A DNA stretch of 64,000 nucleotides from Cardinalis cardinalis. Lineage: Eukaryota > Chordata > Aves > Passeriformes > Cardinalidae. Within the stretch, counting starts at the first letter, position 1. Each line of letters opens with the position of its first letter. The translations under genes and the position numbers were made by a program. The stretch covers positions 16,371,877 through 16,435,876 of the forward strand of contig JACDOX010000003.1 in assembly GCA_014549065.1 (NCBI GenBank), written 5' to 3'. The notes under the pieces were generated by a model. That model saw nothing but the letters and a program-made list of their open reading frames with translations, was not told the origin of the DNA and searched no databases. Shown piece by piece: positions 1-12,500 of the stretch.

Positions 1-3000
1 TGACACTTTCCTTAAAATAGACTTTTCGGATTTGGATTTTTTTATCCAAGTCTGCAGCTATAGTTTTCCATTTTTTCTTTTTTTAAAGTTTTTTAATGGA
101 GGTCTGTTAAATAGAAGCTATCTTTAGTTAGGATTTTATCATTGCTTTACTGTTTCCCTTGTGCAGCTGGAGATTTCAGTTAGGGGATACCCTAACAGAC
201 GAGTTAGTGTCTAGTGGAAAGGACAGAACNGAGTTGAGGGAGGATAAACTTCTCCTTAAAGCAGGTAGGGAGAAATTCCCTAAGGTGAGCATCTTCCTCT
301 GCAGAACTCACCACCTCTGCCTCTTTACCTGGGCCAAGTCCAACGTTCCTGGACTGTCCTACACAGAGGGCAGGGCAGCTCTAAAGCTTGCAGACAGCAA
401 GGAAATTCACAATACAATTCAACTGTTCCAAATCAGTCGAGCTTCAAAGCCAAGTTACGGACCCTAGTTTAAATTCTTGCCTGTTGCTCATTTCATTCTT
501 TACAGAGCTCAGTACTTTCCAAGCCACTGCAGTGAGTGTTACAGTGCCTGGTCTACTGGAGTTAATAATTGTTGGCACAGAAATAATTACATTTGAAGCT
601 GCCCTCAACCTTCTGGCTGCTTCCTTGTTTTGCTGACAGCCCTTGCCTGCACACACATGGTGANATGCTGTTTAAATCCTCTCTGCCTAACTCATCCTCC
701 AGAGTGTTAAGTTCTGGCAGATTTTAACATCTCTACCTTTCCTCTCAGTGCTCATACCCTGAGAGGGAAAAACCCAACAAATCAGAGCAGCTCATTTTAC
801 TCCCAGCACGGTGCTGCACCCTGTAACTGCACAAGGCCAAACTGTGTGATAGGAGCCTGCTTCTGCCGGTGCCCAAGCTCTGCTCTGTGCCCAGCTGTGC
901 CTCAGACATCGCTGCATGGATGGTTTGGGGCTCAGGCCAAGAGCTCTGCAGTTCCTCANGTGACAAAGCCGCGGGGCTTAGCTGGAGCTAGGGGTCAGCG
1001 AGCTCTGCTTGCTCTGCTCACCCTCAACCAGGAGCTAAAGCAGCACCATCAGAAACCAGAACTCATCTTCTCTTTTTAGAGGCAGATTTTACAGTAGGTG
1101 AAATGCTGATTTATTCATCTGAAAAATATAGGCTACTAGTTGTGCTCCATTTTACTGGATGTACAGTCAAAATGTTTTTAAATGCTTCATTTAACTTCAG
1201 CACAACACTGTGTATGACTTTAATGGAAGTCTTGAAAACAATCAATTCCATATTGAAATTGGAAGTTCCCAAGGATAAGTTTAGATGTTTTTCACCTAAT
1301 ACTTTATTTACTGTGGTAATACTAGGAGAGAGAAAATTTTGAGGGGGTGGTAGCTGAAGTCAGCAGGCACACTAGGGCTAAGCAGTCTCTTTGCCAACCT
1401 GGCAAAGTGTTTCCTGCCAAGGTAAATTCATTTCTAACTACTGAAGGAAACAAANAAATGGCGAAAGGATGCCTGCAATTCACTATTAGACAATCTAAAA
1501 TAGAAGGAAAAACCATTAATCACATAACTGCCATTTTAAAAACCAAACAGGATTTTTTNAAGCATTAAAATAATCAATAAAAATAATTGCAAAAAGGTGA
1601 ACATGCAATATCAAAAATTAAGAGTTTCACTGGCCTCTGGAATACCTAATTATATTATGAAAACAGGCAGAAGAGCAAGCATTTTGCTATTATNCAACAT
1701 CTGTAGCCATCATAAGCAGGTAAGTTCCTGCTACCATTTACATGTTTTCCATCCATGAGAACCTCAGGAAAAAACNTTGAAGTTCAATATTATGCTATAA
1801 CGAACTGCTTTCTGCAACACTTCATGTTACAGCAATCACTGGATTAAAAATAGTCATATATTTCAAAATAACTTCAGAGTGTGCAGCTTTGCCCAGCTGA
1901 AGGCAGCAAGTAACTCCTGCTGTGACAGAGGCAAACTTTTTGGTTCAAATATGAACCTCCCTCCAGCAGGGAGCCTTTCAGTNTTCCCCTGGGTATCTGC
2001 AGGAGAAGCTCAGAGTGCCACTTACCAGAACCACATCTGCTTCTAACAGGTCATCCCCTCNTCCCCAGGAGAGCACAGACAGCTTCACGTCTGGGACTCT
2101 GCAAAGGGAACCCAGGAACACAGCTTAGCACTCTTCAGGATGTCAGAGGTGCACAATATTCACCANCAAGGTGATGAATCTGTAGTGCTGGCCTTGCACA
2201 AGGCTGCCTGCCTTTTCCCCCACTCAGAACTTGACTTTGACAAAGGTAAAAGGATGATACAGCACTTAATAAATTAGATTGAATGACAGGCTGCAACAAT
2301 TCACACACAGCACCTAATGCTGGGCTCAGAGTGGGGCCACTGCTTGGGCAAGTGGCTCCTGACCATCTTTAGGATGCCAATCTCCTCCCATAGCAAGTCC
2401 AGGTCAGGAGGATTTCAGCAAGGATATGGGAAGGGTACTGTGCCCCATCTGTTGCCTAACCTCAAAGTTCTCTGCCGTTTTCCCTTCTCCTTCTCAAAGC
2501 TTCTACTGAGACTTGGATCATCCAAGGACACAGGGAAAACAGTCAGACAATCCCAGTGCTGCCATTATCATGGAAGCAAAAAACTCTGGAACAAAGGTAT
2601 TCAAAGCTGGAGTTTGGGCAGGTGACCTACCTGCAGAGGTAACCAAACAGCACTCGGGCATCTGCACCTCTGAACTGCACCCAATCACTTAAAATATTCA
2701 CACCCTTCATGTAATAACAGAGAGGAAACACCCCCTCTCCCTGCCAAGGTGGGCTGTAATTCAGGAGCACTNGTGGCACTGGCCCTTGGATCCTCGGCAG
2801 CTGCGAGCAGAGCAGCAGCACATAACTGGCCGAGGCATGAATCATTCACTCAGTGCACAGCATCCCCTCCATGCCTGCAGGACTCTGAGCTCCCTGTGCA
2901 AAGCAGCCCCAGGCAGGGGCTCCCAGAGCAGTCCAACCCACCAGGCTTTCAGTTCTGCTCTCCTGAACATCCAGCTTCCTGCAAATCCTACAGAGGAGAT

Positions 3001-3495
3001 GCACTGTGTCACATTTATTAGAACTCATCATAGGAAAAGGAAGTTTTAAACAGCTACAGTTACCTTTTTTACTTTAAGACAAGCACAATACCAAAGATTC
3101 TGCTGCCTCAGGCAATCACTGATACCCAAAAATCCCAAAACAGCTCAGGACATGAAAAGCAAAAACGTAGCTCTCAGAGCCATCCCCTCCCTCTCCTGTC
3201 CCTTAGTGCCAACAAGAGATAAGAGCTACAGATTGGAAAAGGCTGCATGCAGCAACTGCACACAACTGCTGTGCAGGATTAGCATGGAANGGAAAGTCTC
3301 CTGGTTATCTGTCTCAAGGAATGTCCTGGAATTTCAAAGGCTTGGGTTTTTCCCTCTCCATGGACAGAATTGATAAAGCCTTTCCAGTCTTCTAAGCCAG
3401 TTTCTAAATGAATGGGAGAATTACACATTTGCTTTTCCAATTCAGGCAGACCTCTAGTTTACTTTAACAGGTTTTTCAATAAGAGCAGAGCTGAN
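1..3495. other. Non-coding flank, no gene recognised
   Basis: Open frames here are short (about 100 codons or less) and overlap on both strands without recognisable domains. Segment 1860-3050 is somewhat more GC-rich. By synteny it may lie within an intron of the minus-strand C2orf88 gene, but nothing in the sequence proves it. Confidence 0.6.
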
Positions 3496-3765
3496 CACAG
3501 AACCATAAATTTGGTTTGGTTGGAAAAGGCCTTTCAGATCAGCTCCTATCCATTATCCCAGCACTGCCACGTCCACAGCTAAAACCNGTCCCTAAGGGCC
3601 ACATCTCCATANCCTGGGCACACTTTCAGTGAAGAATCTTTGCTAATATCCAACCTAAACCTCTCCTGGCACAACCTGAGGTAATTTCCTCTGGATCTAT
3701 TGCTTGTTACCTGAGAGAAGAGACTGAGCCCCACCTGCCTACAACCTCCTTTGTCAGAGTACTGA
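3496..3765 (-). mobile_element. CR1 LINE 3' fragment, reverse orientation
   Basis: On the + strand it starts with the reverse-complement CR1 tail (CACAGAACC...GGTTGGAAAAGG) and continues with the typical stretch AATATCCAACCTAAACCTCT and CTGGCACAACCTGAGG. It ends where the CR1 sequence becomes unrecognisable near 3765. It is a 5'-truncated, non-coding copy. Confidence 0.85.
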
Positions 3766-6179
3766 GTTATTTAATGGAAGCAATTTCCATGTCAAATTTC
3801 ATCTCTCAAGCACTTTAGCAATGCAGTTAAGGAACACAAAAATCTTCAAACTAGAGGGAAAAACAAGCAAGAAGAAAATGTTTCTTCTTACTTNACTTTA
3901 TGATTTCCATGCACAGTGCAAGTGGGGCGTTTTTGCTGCTAAATAGTGCACCTGTGTCAATGTGAGTTTTTATGCTGACAAACTCTGGAAACCTAAAACT
4001 AGTACTGACTTAAAATAAAAATTAAAGAAGGCAAAAGCCCCTATACAATCAAGAAACAGTCTGCCCCCTCCCCAAGACACACAACCACAGAAGCCAGGAA
4101 AAAAACAAGTGCTTTCTGCACTATTCTAGCAATCTTACCCAAGCTTTTGGAAGCAGCAAACCAAGATGAAATACCAAAGGAAACCTTTGGGTGAAAATTC
4201 CAGTAGTTCAGAGNACAGCAATGCCAGTAGGTACAGCCCTCAGCAGCCACAGTGTTATTCTTCATCCAGGAAGAAGTCTTGTTAAAAGCAAAGAACACTG
4301 TGTGCTTGGTAGCTGTCTAATTTCATGAAAGTAAAACTGTACCCAGTCGGCCTGTCCTGAAATCCTCCCTCCAGTGCAGCAGTTTATTCACCAGAGCTGC
4401 ACACACAGTGTGGAGTGCCCCTGTTCAACAGCACAGCTCAGGGGGCAGCTCAAAGGCCATGGGAGAACAGGATGCTAAAAACCTCTTACAGGTTCTGCTC
4501 ATATTTTACCTCAGCTACTTGTCCAAACAGCTGTATGGACTGCTGTTAGTCCAAATTTGGACAGAAATACTTACAAAGTATTGATGGTTTTTCCCCCAGT
4601 GTCTCAGAACACATGCATGCACCAGTACAGACTCTGCCAGAGCACGGACAAGAGGGAACATTAACTTAACTAGCCCCACAGGAACAGGAGAAGGATGCCT
4701 AACATTGATGGAANCCTGTTCTAGGTGGGTAACAGTGAACCAATGGATTTCCTTAGCAAGTAAGGCCTTGGAGTGAGGCTGGAGAAGAAAGGGCATGAAG
4801 AAGATTCAGGGCTTCTCAGAAACTCCATCTGCAGGAAGTTTAGCCAAGACTTAAGGAACCCAANTACAGAAACTATACAGGAATGCCTTTGGAAGGGAAA
4901 GCTCATATTGATAGAGGAGATCCAAAATTCTCCAAGACCCCAAACACAAAATAATGCTCAAAACTGGTGAGTGAACAGAAACAAAATAGCAGAAATGGAT
5001 ATAAAGATTTTGACCTATATGTACAGCTGCTTCCTTGCCCTGCATCACACCAAAGGATGCAGGTCCAACACTTCTTTCAGCAAAGCCCACAGATCTTGTA
5101 ATTATCAGCNCCTCCCATCTGTACTGCAAATCCATGGTCTGAACACCATCCCCACAGCAAGGGAAAACACAAGGCACACCAGCAAAGGTGTCAGAGACAC
5201 TGGCCAAGTCCTACATTGAGGTCAGACTNCTCTAAGGCACAGCCCTGGGCCCAGACAGAGCAGCCTCTTGGCTTATTACAATGCTCCAACACTGCAATGA
5301 ACTAGAGTGGAAACAGAAATTTTCCTACATATACCACAAAACTTCATCCCAACAACTCAATTATGGAGTCACAGCCTTCCTACTAACAGTCCTCTTCAGG
5401 AGCACATTGAGACATCAAGCTACTAACTCTCAGACCAAGGCTCAGGATCTAGCTTGGTTTGTAAAGGTGCATTACTGTCCTCCACAGGTGCCTGGCAGAG
5501 ACAGAGCTGCAGACAATGAAAAGGGATGCACAAATCTTTACGAGCAAGAAAAGCCCCTCCTGCAGCTCTTGCTGGCTGCTGCCCAGCCTGGGGATCCTGC
5601 CAGCAGGAGCTGAGGAGCAGCAGCAGCAGCTAGAGCAGCGGATCGGTGTCTCAGGCTGACAGGGTCGNGTTTTATTGTAGTGGCTGTCACAAGATTCAAC
5701 CACGAACATATGGAGCTGCAGAGCATAAGGTATGAATGAGGGACACTGCCTGCCTTTGTGACACCCTCAGGAAGCTGAAGGCTCCACTGGAGTAACACAA
5801 ATGAAAGTCAGAAGGAAGGAGACGGTCAAGATCTGCCCAAGATGAACCACAGAAGAGCACAATAAAGGCAGCACACAAGCCCGTTCTGTTCTTTAATCTC
5901 CAGAAGCCCACTATAAAAAGGGAAATGGGAATTAGGAATGCAGCAGGAAAGCCATCTTTCCACGTCTCACACAGGAAGGCACAGGAAAACACAGCCCCAC
6001 ATTTTACATCACAACTATNTTATACTGATTCGCACAAACCCAGGAGCAAGAGGACAAAGTGAGGAGCAAACAACCAGATGCTCCAGCTGTACAAAAGCTG
6101 CCCCGAATTGCAACAAAGAACTACGTCAGCCTTNAAAACCACTCTGTCTCACGGCTCTCCCCCGGTATTTGTTTCCTTG
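3766..6179. other. Non-coding flank, no gene recognised
   Basis: There are only short overlapping open frames without family resemblance. A small CAG-rich patch lies at about 5615-5636. GC content rises towards the CpG island on the right. Confidence 0.6.
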
Positions 6180-7710
6180 AATTCCACCACTCCGGCCGTG
6201 CCAGCTCCTGCTTCCAGCANTTGCCGCCTTCGCGCCTGGGAAGCGGGAAGGGCCGGCAGCCAGGCGAGGCAGCCGTGCCCGCACAGCCTGGCACCGCTGC
6301 CAGCCCTGTCCCCCAGGACCCTGCCCACGGAAACACCTTGTCCCCAGGGACAGGAGCGTCCTGAGGCTCTGCCCAACCCCTCGAGCACCTTGTACAAACC
6401 AAGGTGATTTTAAAACAAGAACGTTCTCAGCAGAACGTGATGTTCAGAAGAAAAACTAATTTGTATGTACTTGGAGATTAAAAATGCCACTTTGTTAAGC
6501 CTACAGGATAAATCCCCGCATTTTTTCCTTTTAAAAAATTACTATATTTAGAAACCTAATTTGGACTGCTACTTACTGAACTATGAGAAAGCATAAAACA
6601 TTTCAAAATGTTTAAGAATTTTTGCCATGACGGTCTTGCATTATTAAATCTGTATTTTATAACACGCCAGATGAAGGTAACCTGCTCTGTATAAGAGTCA
6701 GTGTGGAAGCCTGGGAAGGTACTCATGGCAAAGCAGGGGCTGACAGACCCTCACATCACCTCGGCCGGCAAATACAGCAGCCTCACGGCTTNCCCACAGC
6801 AGGAACAGCGCTTGGAGAGAACCAGCCACGCCGTTCACCTTCCCACTCCGCATCTCCCACCGCTGTCCGTAGCACCACCTTTCCTCAGGGCGCCCAGCGG
6901 GAGCGGCACCTCCGGCTTTGCTCAGTTCGGAGGAGTCCGCGGCCGGCACCTCGCTGCGAGAGGATGGGAGGAGTAAGGCGGCAGCACCGCGGGCTGTCCT
7001 GCCGGACCCCAGCTCAGAGCCCGGCTCTGTCTCCCCGCTCACCGGCACGACACCAGCCCGAGGCGCCCGAAGGCCAGCGCTGCCCACGGCCCCGCGGGCG
7101 CGGCCGCGCATCCCCGCTCCCTCCCGGCCCCGGCGCGGCTCGGGCCGATGGAGCCGGGCACATACCGGCGCGGCGGGGCGGTGTCCGTGCGAGCGGCGTG
7201 CTGGAAGCGTGGCCCCGCCGCGCACGGTCCCCCGCCGCCGGGCTGCCCCTTCCTCCGGCGGTGCCCGCGGGATCCGGCCCTCGTCCCACCGACGCCGCCG
7301 CCTCCTGCAGGCTCCTGAACGGCAAAGACGCAAACCCACCGTCAAAGTCCATGCTGGGAGCGCCTCCCGGCCCCGCCCGGCCCCGCGGCGCTCGCACAGG
7401 TAGCGCCGGCAGGGCCCCGCGCCCGCCGCCGCTCCCGCCGTTCCCCCCGCACGGCGCTGGCGGAGCGCGGCGCAGCNNNNNNNNNNNNNNNNNNNNNNNN
7501 NNNNNNNNNNNNNNNNNNNNNNNNNNNNNNNNNNNNNNNNNNNNNNNNNNNNNNNNNNNNNNNNNNNNNNNNNNNNNNNNNNNNNNNNNNNNNNNNNNNN
7601 NNNNNNNNNNNNNNNNNNNNNNNNNNCCCGCAGCCCCCGAGCGGCCTCGGCGCTCCCGCCCCGCCCGGGCACAGCCGCGCCCCAGCGCCGGCACCGGCCC
7701 TGCCATTTAA
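6180..7710 (-). promoter_or_regulatory. CpG island, candidate minus-strand promoter (possibly C2orf88/smAKAP 5' end)
   Basis: Sequence from about 6880 to 7700 is very GC-rich and dense in CpG, with a satellite GC patch at 6180-6370. It is the only strong CpG island in the window. At its right edge, read on the minus strand, there is a CCAAT box (ATTGG on +, about 7758-7762) and a TTTAAA element (about 7705-7710), so transcription likely runs leftwards. Candidate minus-strand donors are GTATGT at about 7165 and GTGAGC at about 7043. Synteny in amniotes places C2orf88 upstream of MSTN in the opposite direction, which fits. The smAKAP coding exon itself is not found in the window. The assignment to C2orf88 is an inference. 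Confidence 0.55.
7477..7626. other. Assembly gap of 150 N inside the CpG island
   Basis: A run of 150 N lies in extremely GC-rich sequence. Such dropouts are common at bird CpG-island promoters, and the first exon may be partly hidden here. Confidence 0.99.
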
Positions 7711-7744
7711 AATAAGGGAAAACGGGGGAAAATCACCCAGGCAG

Positions 7745-7770
7745 GAAAGCCGCCTCTCATTGGCTTCTCC
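7745..7770 (-). promoter_or_regulatory. Inverted CCAAT box at the right edge of the CpG island
   Basis: CTCTCATTGGCTTCTCC reads as a CCAAT box on the minus strand. It lies some 50 bp upstream of a TTTAAA element and the island. It supports minus-strand transcription. Confidence 0.45.
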
Positions 7771-7802
7771 TCCTTTAAATCCTCCTCCCTTCTCTACTCG
7801 GC

Positions 7803-8315
7803 CCTAGTGAGGCACATCTGGAGTGCTGTGTCCAGGTCTGGGCTCCTCGGTACTAAAAACACCGGGAGCTACTGGAGAGGGTCCAGCAGAGGGCACAGAG
7901 ATGCTGAGGGATCTGGAGCACTCTCTTACAAGGAGAGACTGCGGGAGCTGGACCAGTTNAGTCCAGAGAAGAAGAGATGGAGAGGGGATCTCATTAATGC
8001 ATATAAATATCTCAAAGGCAGGTGCCAAGAGGACGGTGCCAGACTCTTTTCAGTGGTGCCCAGCTACAGGATGAGGAGCAGTGGCCACAAACTAAAACAC
8101 AACAAGTTNCACCTCAAAATGAGGAAGAACTTTACACTGAGGGTGCCAGAGCACTGGAACAATTTCCAGTGAGGTCGCAGAGTCTGCTTCTCCAGAGACA
8201 TTCCAAACCCAGCTGGGTGCATTCCTGTGCCCCTGCTCCAGGTGACCCAGGAGGGGTGGGCTGGATGCTCTCCAGAGACCCCTTCCAACAACCCTAACAA
8301 TTCTGTGATTCTGTG
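7803..8315 (+). mobile_element. CR1 LINE 3' fragment, forward orientation
   Basis: About 510 bp match the 3' end of CR1. It begins GGCACATCTGGAGTGCTGTG TCCAGG, continues CAAGGAGAGACTGCGGGAGC TGG, and ends in the diagnostic tail ATTCTGTGATTCTGTG at 8300-8315. The end of ORF2 can still be followed in translation (near SGLLGTKNTGSYW and YKERLRELDQ) but contains Ns and no intact ORF. It is inserted just outside the CpG island. Confidence 0.92.
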
Positions 8316-9060
8316 AAATGTGGAAAAGATGTTTAAAGAATGGAGTTGCCATATAAAAGCTTAGAGCCATCACCATTGCGTGTTCCCCTCAGCCCTGGGA
8401 TAGCACTGAGGTGCCAGAACACATTGAGCACACAAGGACTGGTGAGCTTTAAAGCAAAGAAAACAGTGGAAAAGACTGGGGGGGAGGCCTGGGTGATGCT
8501 TCTCTGGTTTTATCCTGGCAGCATCAAATCATGTACAACCACAGAGAAGTATTAATTATACCAAAGCTTTTTGGGAAACACCCCCATTCCAAAGGAAAGC
8601 TTCCAGAATGAAAGCTGAGCAAACTAAAATAGCATTTTCAATTTTTCAAAAATAAAAGCTATGCTAAAACTATTACTGAAAACTATTTCATAAGAGAGGC
8701 TGCAAACAGACACCCTGGGTAAAGCATTCCTGCTTTTTGGGGAGTTCTTGACNCCCAAAGTACTGTACAATACACACGAGCATGCCTGGGCATCCCCTCT
8801 GGGATGCTGTCACAGAGCTCACACCTGGCTGGGGCTGGCAAATAGCACCCCAGGACTCCCAGGAGTCTCCTGGCCCTGATGGGGACAGGCCTTGGGACAC
8901 AAGGCTCATGCTGGCCCTGGCCTGTGCTACAGCATCAGGCTAAAAGCCAGGGGTGCTGCAGGGCTGGGCACTGTGCTTGAGCTCCTCACTGCAGTCAGCA
9001 TTCCCTTCCAGTGCCTGAGCTGAGCTCTGGCTAAGTCTCCCATCTATTTAGGCAGGTTTT

Positions 9061-9518
9061 ATAGAATCAGAGAATCATTTAGATTGGATAGGACCTCCAA
9101 GGTCATCAAGTCCAACTGATAACCTGGCACTGCCAAGTCCACCACGCCACTAAAACANGTCCCTTAGTGCCACACCTACACAGCTTCTCAATACCTCCAG
9201 GGAAGGTGACTCCACCACTGCCCTGGGCAGATTGTTACAATGCTTGGCCATCCCTTTGATGAAGGAATTTTTTTCTAATATCCAACCTAAACCTCTCCTG
9301 GCACANCCTGAGGCCATTTCCTCTGGATCTGTTGCTGTTACCTGGGAGAAGAGGCCAAGCCGTCTNACTACACCCTCCTTTCAGGTGGTTATGGGGAGCA
9401 ATAAGGTCTCCCCTGAGCCTGCTTTTCTCCAGGCTGGACACCCCCAGCTCCCTCAGCCCCTCCTCACATGAATGATGCTCACGCAGCTCNATTGCCTGCT
9501 CCTGGACACACTGCAGCA
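9061..9518 (-). mobile_element. CR1 LINE 3' fragment, reverse orientation
   Basis: The segment opens with the reversed tail (ATAGAATCAGAGAATCATTT) and runs through AAGTCCAACTGATAACCTGG, CCAACCTAAACCTCTCCTGG and GGAGAAGAGGCCAAG to GCTCCTGGACACACTGCAGC. It is the same family as the 3.5 kb and 7.8 kb copies, truncated at its 5' end. Confidence 0.92.
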
Positions 9519-12500
9519 TGATTATTGCCCACTCAATCCTCAATGATTATTGCCAAGCAGGTCTCCAGCTGTCAAGTAGGTTTCTAACACATTTCCAGTC
9601 AGTCATTGCCTTGCCAAGGAATTTCTTGCAGCGCTTTCAAAGCCAAAGAAAACACTGCACTGGTAACATTCATCAAGAGAAGCACCACTGNAACTGTAGC
9701 TGCTGCTCACAGATTATCCATTGCATGCTGGAGGGGCTGTGCAGGGCAGGCAGAGCCAGGGGATGGACAGGTACACAAAAATAACAACATCCCTCTGCTC
9801 TTCCAGTGGCTNGGAAACCCTCCCTAGCCTGGAAAGCTGGGAACAGGGAGCAGGCAGCCACCCCTGCACACACCACCACAAAATCCAGCAGCTCCTTGCA
9901 CAAAAGCACTGCTGCTTCAGCTGTTGTGACCACCCAACAACAGCACACAATATTACACTCATTACTTGCAAACAGTCCACCTGTGAATTAAAAACCCCAC
10001 ATCTTTTACTAATTACTGCCTTGGGGCCTGGAGAAAGCATTGTGCTGCCAAGTGCTGGGTGCAGGGTTTGTACACACTGTGTGTGCTTTGTCATTTCATC
10101 CAGCTCTAATGGGACCCTGCTCCCTCAGAGACCAAAGGCAGAGTTTCTGGGGCTGGGGTGCAACAGGAGACCAAAGCTCAGCCCTTAGCAGCACTTCCCA
10201 GGGCAGGAAACCTCAGGTCCTCACAGGTGGGATTTTTAAGTGACAAGNTCCCCAGGCAGGATTAAGCCCCTTGAGCACTCAGCAGGTGCTGCAAGGGTTT
10301 GCAGGGGCAGGTCTGAGGAGCTCGACCCAGCGCCTGTTAAAGCTGGTGACACTTTGCCCTCTCATTTCAAGGAGCATTGACTTGGGACCTGGGCAGATCT
10401 TGTGCAAATGTTTTATTACTGCTTTAGCTCATCTATAGGTGGCCAGAGGAGAAAATCACATAGACTCCTGGCCCTGAGAATTAAAGCAAGAAATAGTACT
10501 GGAAAGGCATGGTCACCTTGCATTAACATAGTGGAATTACTACAACAGTGACTTTTAAACTACATCCTGTTTTTAAACAAGAATTTTGTAGCTAAATTAT
10601 AAATATCTTTGTATAGGCTTATGCCTACTGTGCTCTTTATTATTCTAGCCTGGTTTCTAATGCAAGTTTNTACTTTTATCTTCAGCTTTTAAATGAATGC
10701 AGCTCCCACTGAGCAACTTGGTGCCGTGGGGCAGACATTCCACAGGCTGCAGGCACAGCTGGTGCCTGACTGGATCACTTCACTGCATCCCAATAGATAA
10801 CAGTCTGGTCTAGNGCACGGCTCAGCTCCTGTGCCACCACCCAACAACAAGCCTTGGTCTGAGCAGCAGCACCTCAGTGTGATGTGGCAGGGACAGGGAG
10901 CTAAGGAGAGGGTGATACACGTGACAATCTCGAGCCCGTATTTATTTTTGGGTGCCAAAACAGATTTAATATTTCATTAGCTGTAGAGTTTGCAAGACAG
11001 CTGATTATGTTGGGCTGAGGCAAAGCAGTGAATATTTTTAAATGCAGAGCATCCATTTGAAAGGACTACAGCCAGGCACAGGCTAGGCAATGAAATATTT
11101 AGCTCGTAAAGTAATCTCAGTGTGCAAGGCTGAGGCCAGACATGGGTGCTGTGATGTTGAAAACCACAATACCCAGCCCTCAACATGGAGCCTCAGAGGT
11201 TCAGCAGTTGCCCAGGNAGTGGGGCTATGGGGCTTCAAGGTCCTCCCCCATGCCAGGGTGCAGGAACCCTTGCTGGGCATGGGCTAGCTCGGGAGNGCAC
11301 AGGCATCAAAGCCTTTCCTGCAACTCAGCTTGCCAGATAATGCTGCTTCTTGNGCCCTTCTCCCAAATTTCAGTGAAAGCATTTTCCTGTAGGGGTAAGG
11401 AAGGCACTCTCCTCTCCAGGAGAAATAGTTTTAAAGCAAGTTTGACTTTTTGTTGTCATAAGATCTGGTATTTCTTTTATTAGCTATTTTTATTCGTTAT
11501 TTGCTTATTGGAGTTTGCTAGTTCTTCCTACAATATAGNCCAAACCCTCTAAATTCTTGGCATGCCCTGCTCTGTGTGCACATGTTCACCTCAGAGTGAT
11601 GTGGATACAGCATCAATCCAGCTGCAATGANGGAAACTGGTGCAAACTGAACCACAGAAGTCAGGGAATGGTGTTAGCACTGGAACTGCTGGAATGGTAC
11701 CCAGACTGGATGGTTCAGCTGTGCTGAAGCTTCAGAGGAACCTGGGTAAGAAACTGCTAACTTATTTCTTTTGGGTTAAAATTTGTCACTTAACAACCTC
11801 TGCACCAGATGGCAAAGTTTTAACGGGTNTGTTCAAGGGTAACAGGATAAATGAAATCCGGTTTCTCCCTCCCTCTGACACAATTTCACAGTTCCTGCCC
11901 TTGCTACCCTTCACAGTTCCTCCACGTCTGTGAACCCCTCCCCAAGCCTTCAATTCCTTTTCTCTGTCTCACATACCCACAATATCCTACTCTGATTTCT
12001 GGACTACTCACATGCACTTCTGCCTCAGCTCCCTCCCATTTNACCTGTAAATAGTGCCAAATTTCCAGCAACCCCAGCTTTCTTCCACATCTTCTGACCT
12101 GAGCTGTGTGGTTGGCACCAGTAGCACCTGCTCAGGTTTTGCCAAGGTGNTGCTCAGATGCTCATTCCACCAGTCCTACTCACCACAGATGCTGGGTCAG
12201 ATTTTCCCTGCCTTTCCAACAGAAAGCAGAGAAAATACAATCATTTTCCCCAAGCAGTGCTTAAGTTCAATTAAGAACCCACTGACAATCCACTGATGTG
12301 GCATTCAAAAAAGGACTACAAAACTCCATGAATTTATCCAAATCTAACCACCAATTCAATCCCTAGTCAGTGGTCACTGGTTGAAACANTTGCTCTGTTT
12401 CTCAATTCATTTTTTAACTGTACAAACTGACATTGGTATTAGGGAGGGCTTCACTGAGGCACATATTTCTAATTCAGCTGAGGAGTTAAAGGGAAGCCAT

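Noticed and set aside
1..7700. Search for the smAKAP (C2orf88) coding exon and HIBCH exons
   Set aside because: No translated frame resembles either protein, so the coding parts are presumed to lie left of the window.
6698..7710. Long open frames on both strands through the CpG island (up to 335 codons)
   Set aside because: They run through the 150-N gap, and GC-rich DNA rarely contains stop codons. The Arg/Pro/Ala/Gly-rich translations resemble no protein family.
7807..8376. Overlapping open frames at 7.8-8.4 kb as a gene
   Set aside because: The DNA is a CR1 3' fragment, and the plus-strand frame is a remnant of its ORF2.
9232..9543. Open frames at 9.2-9.5 kb as genes
   Set aside because: They lie within a reverse CR1 fragment and contain Ns.
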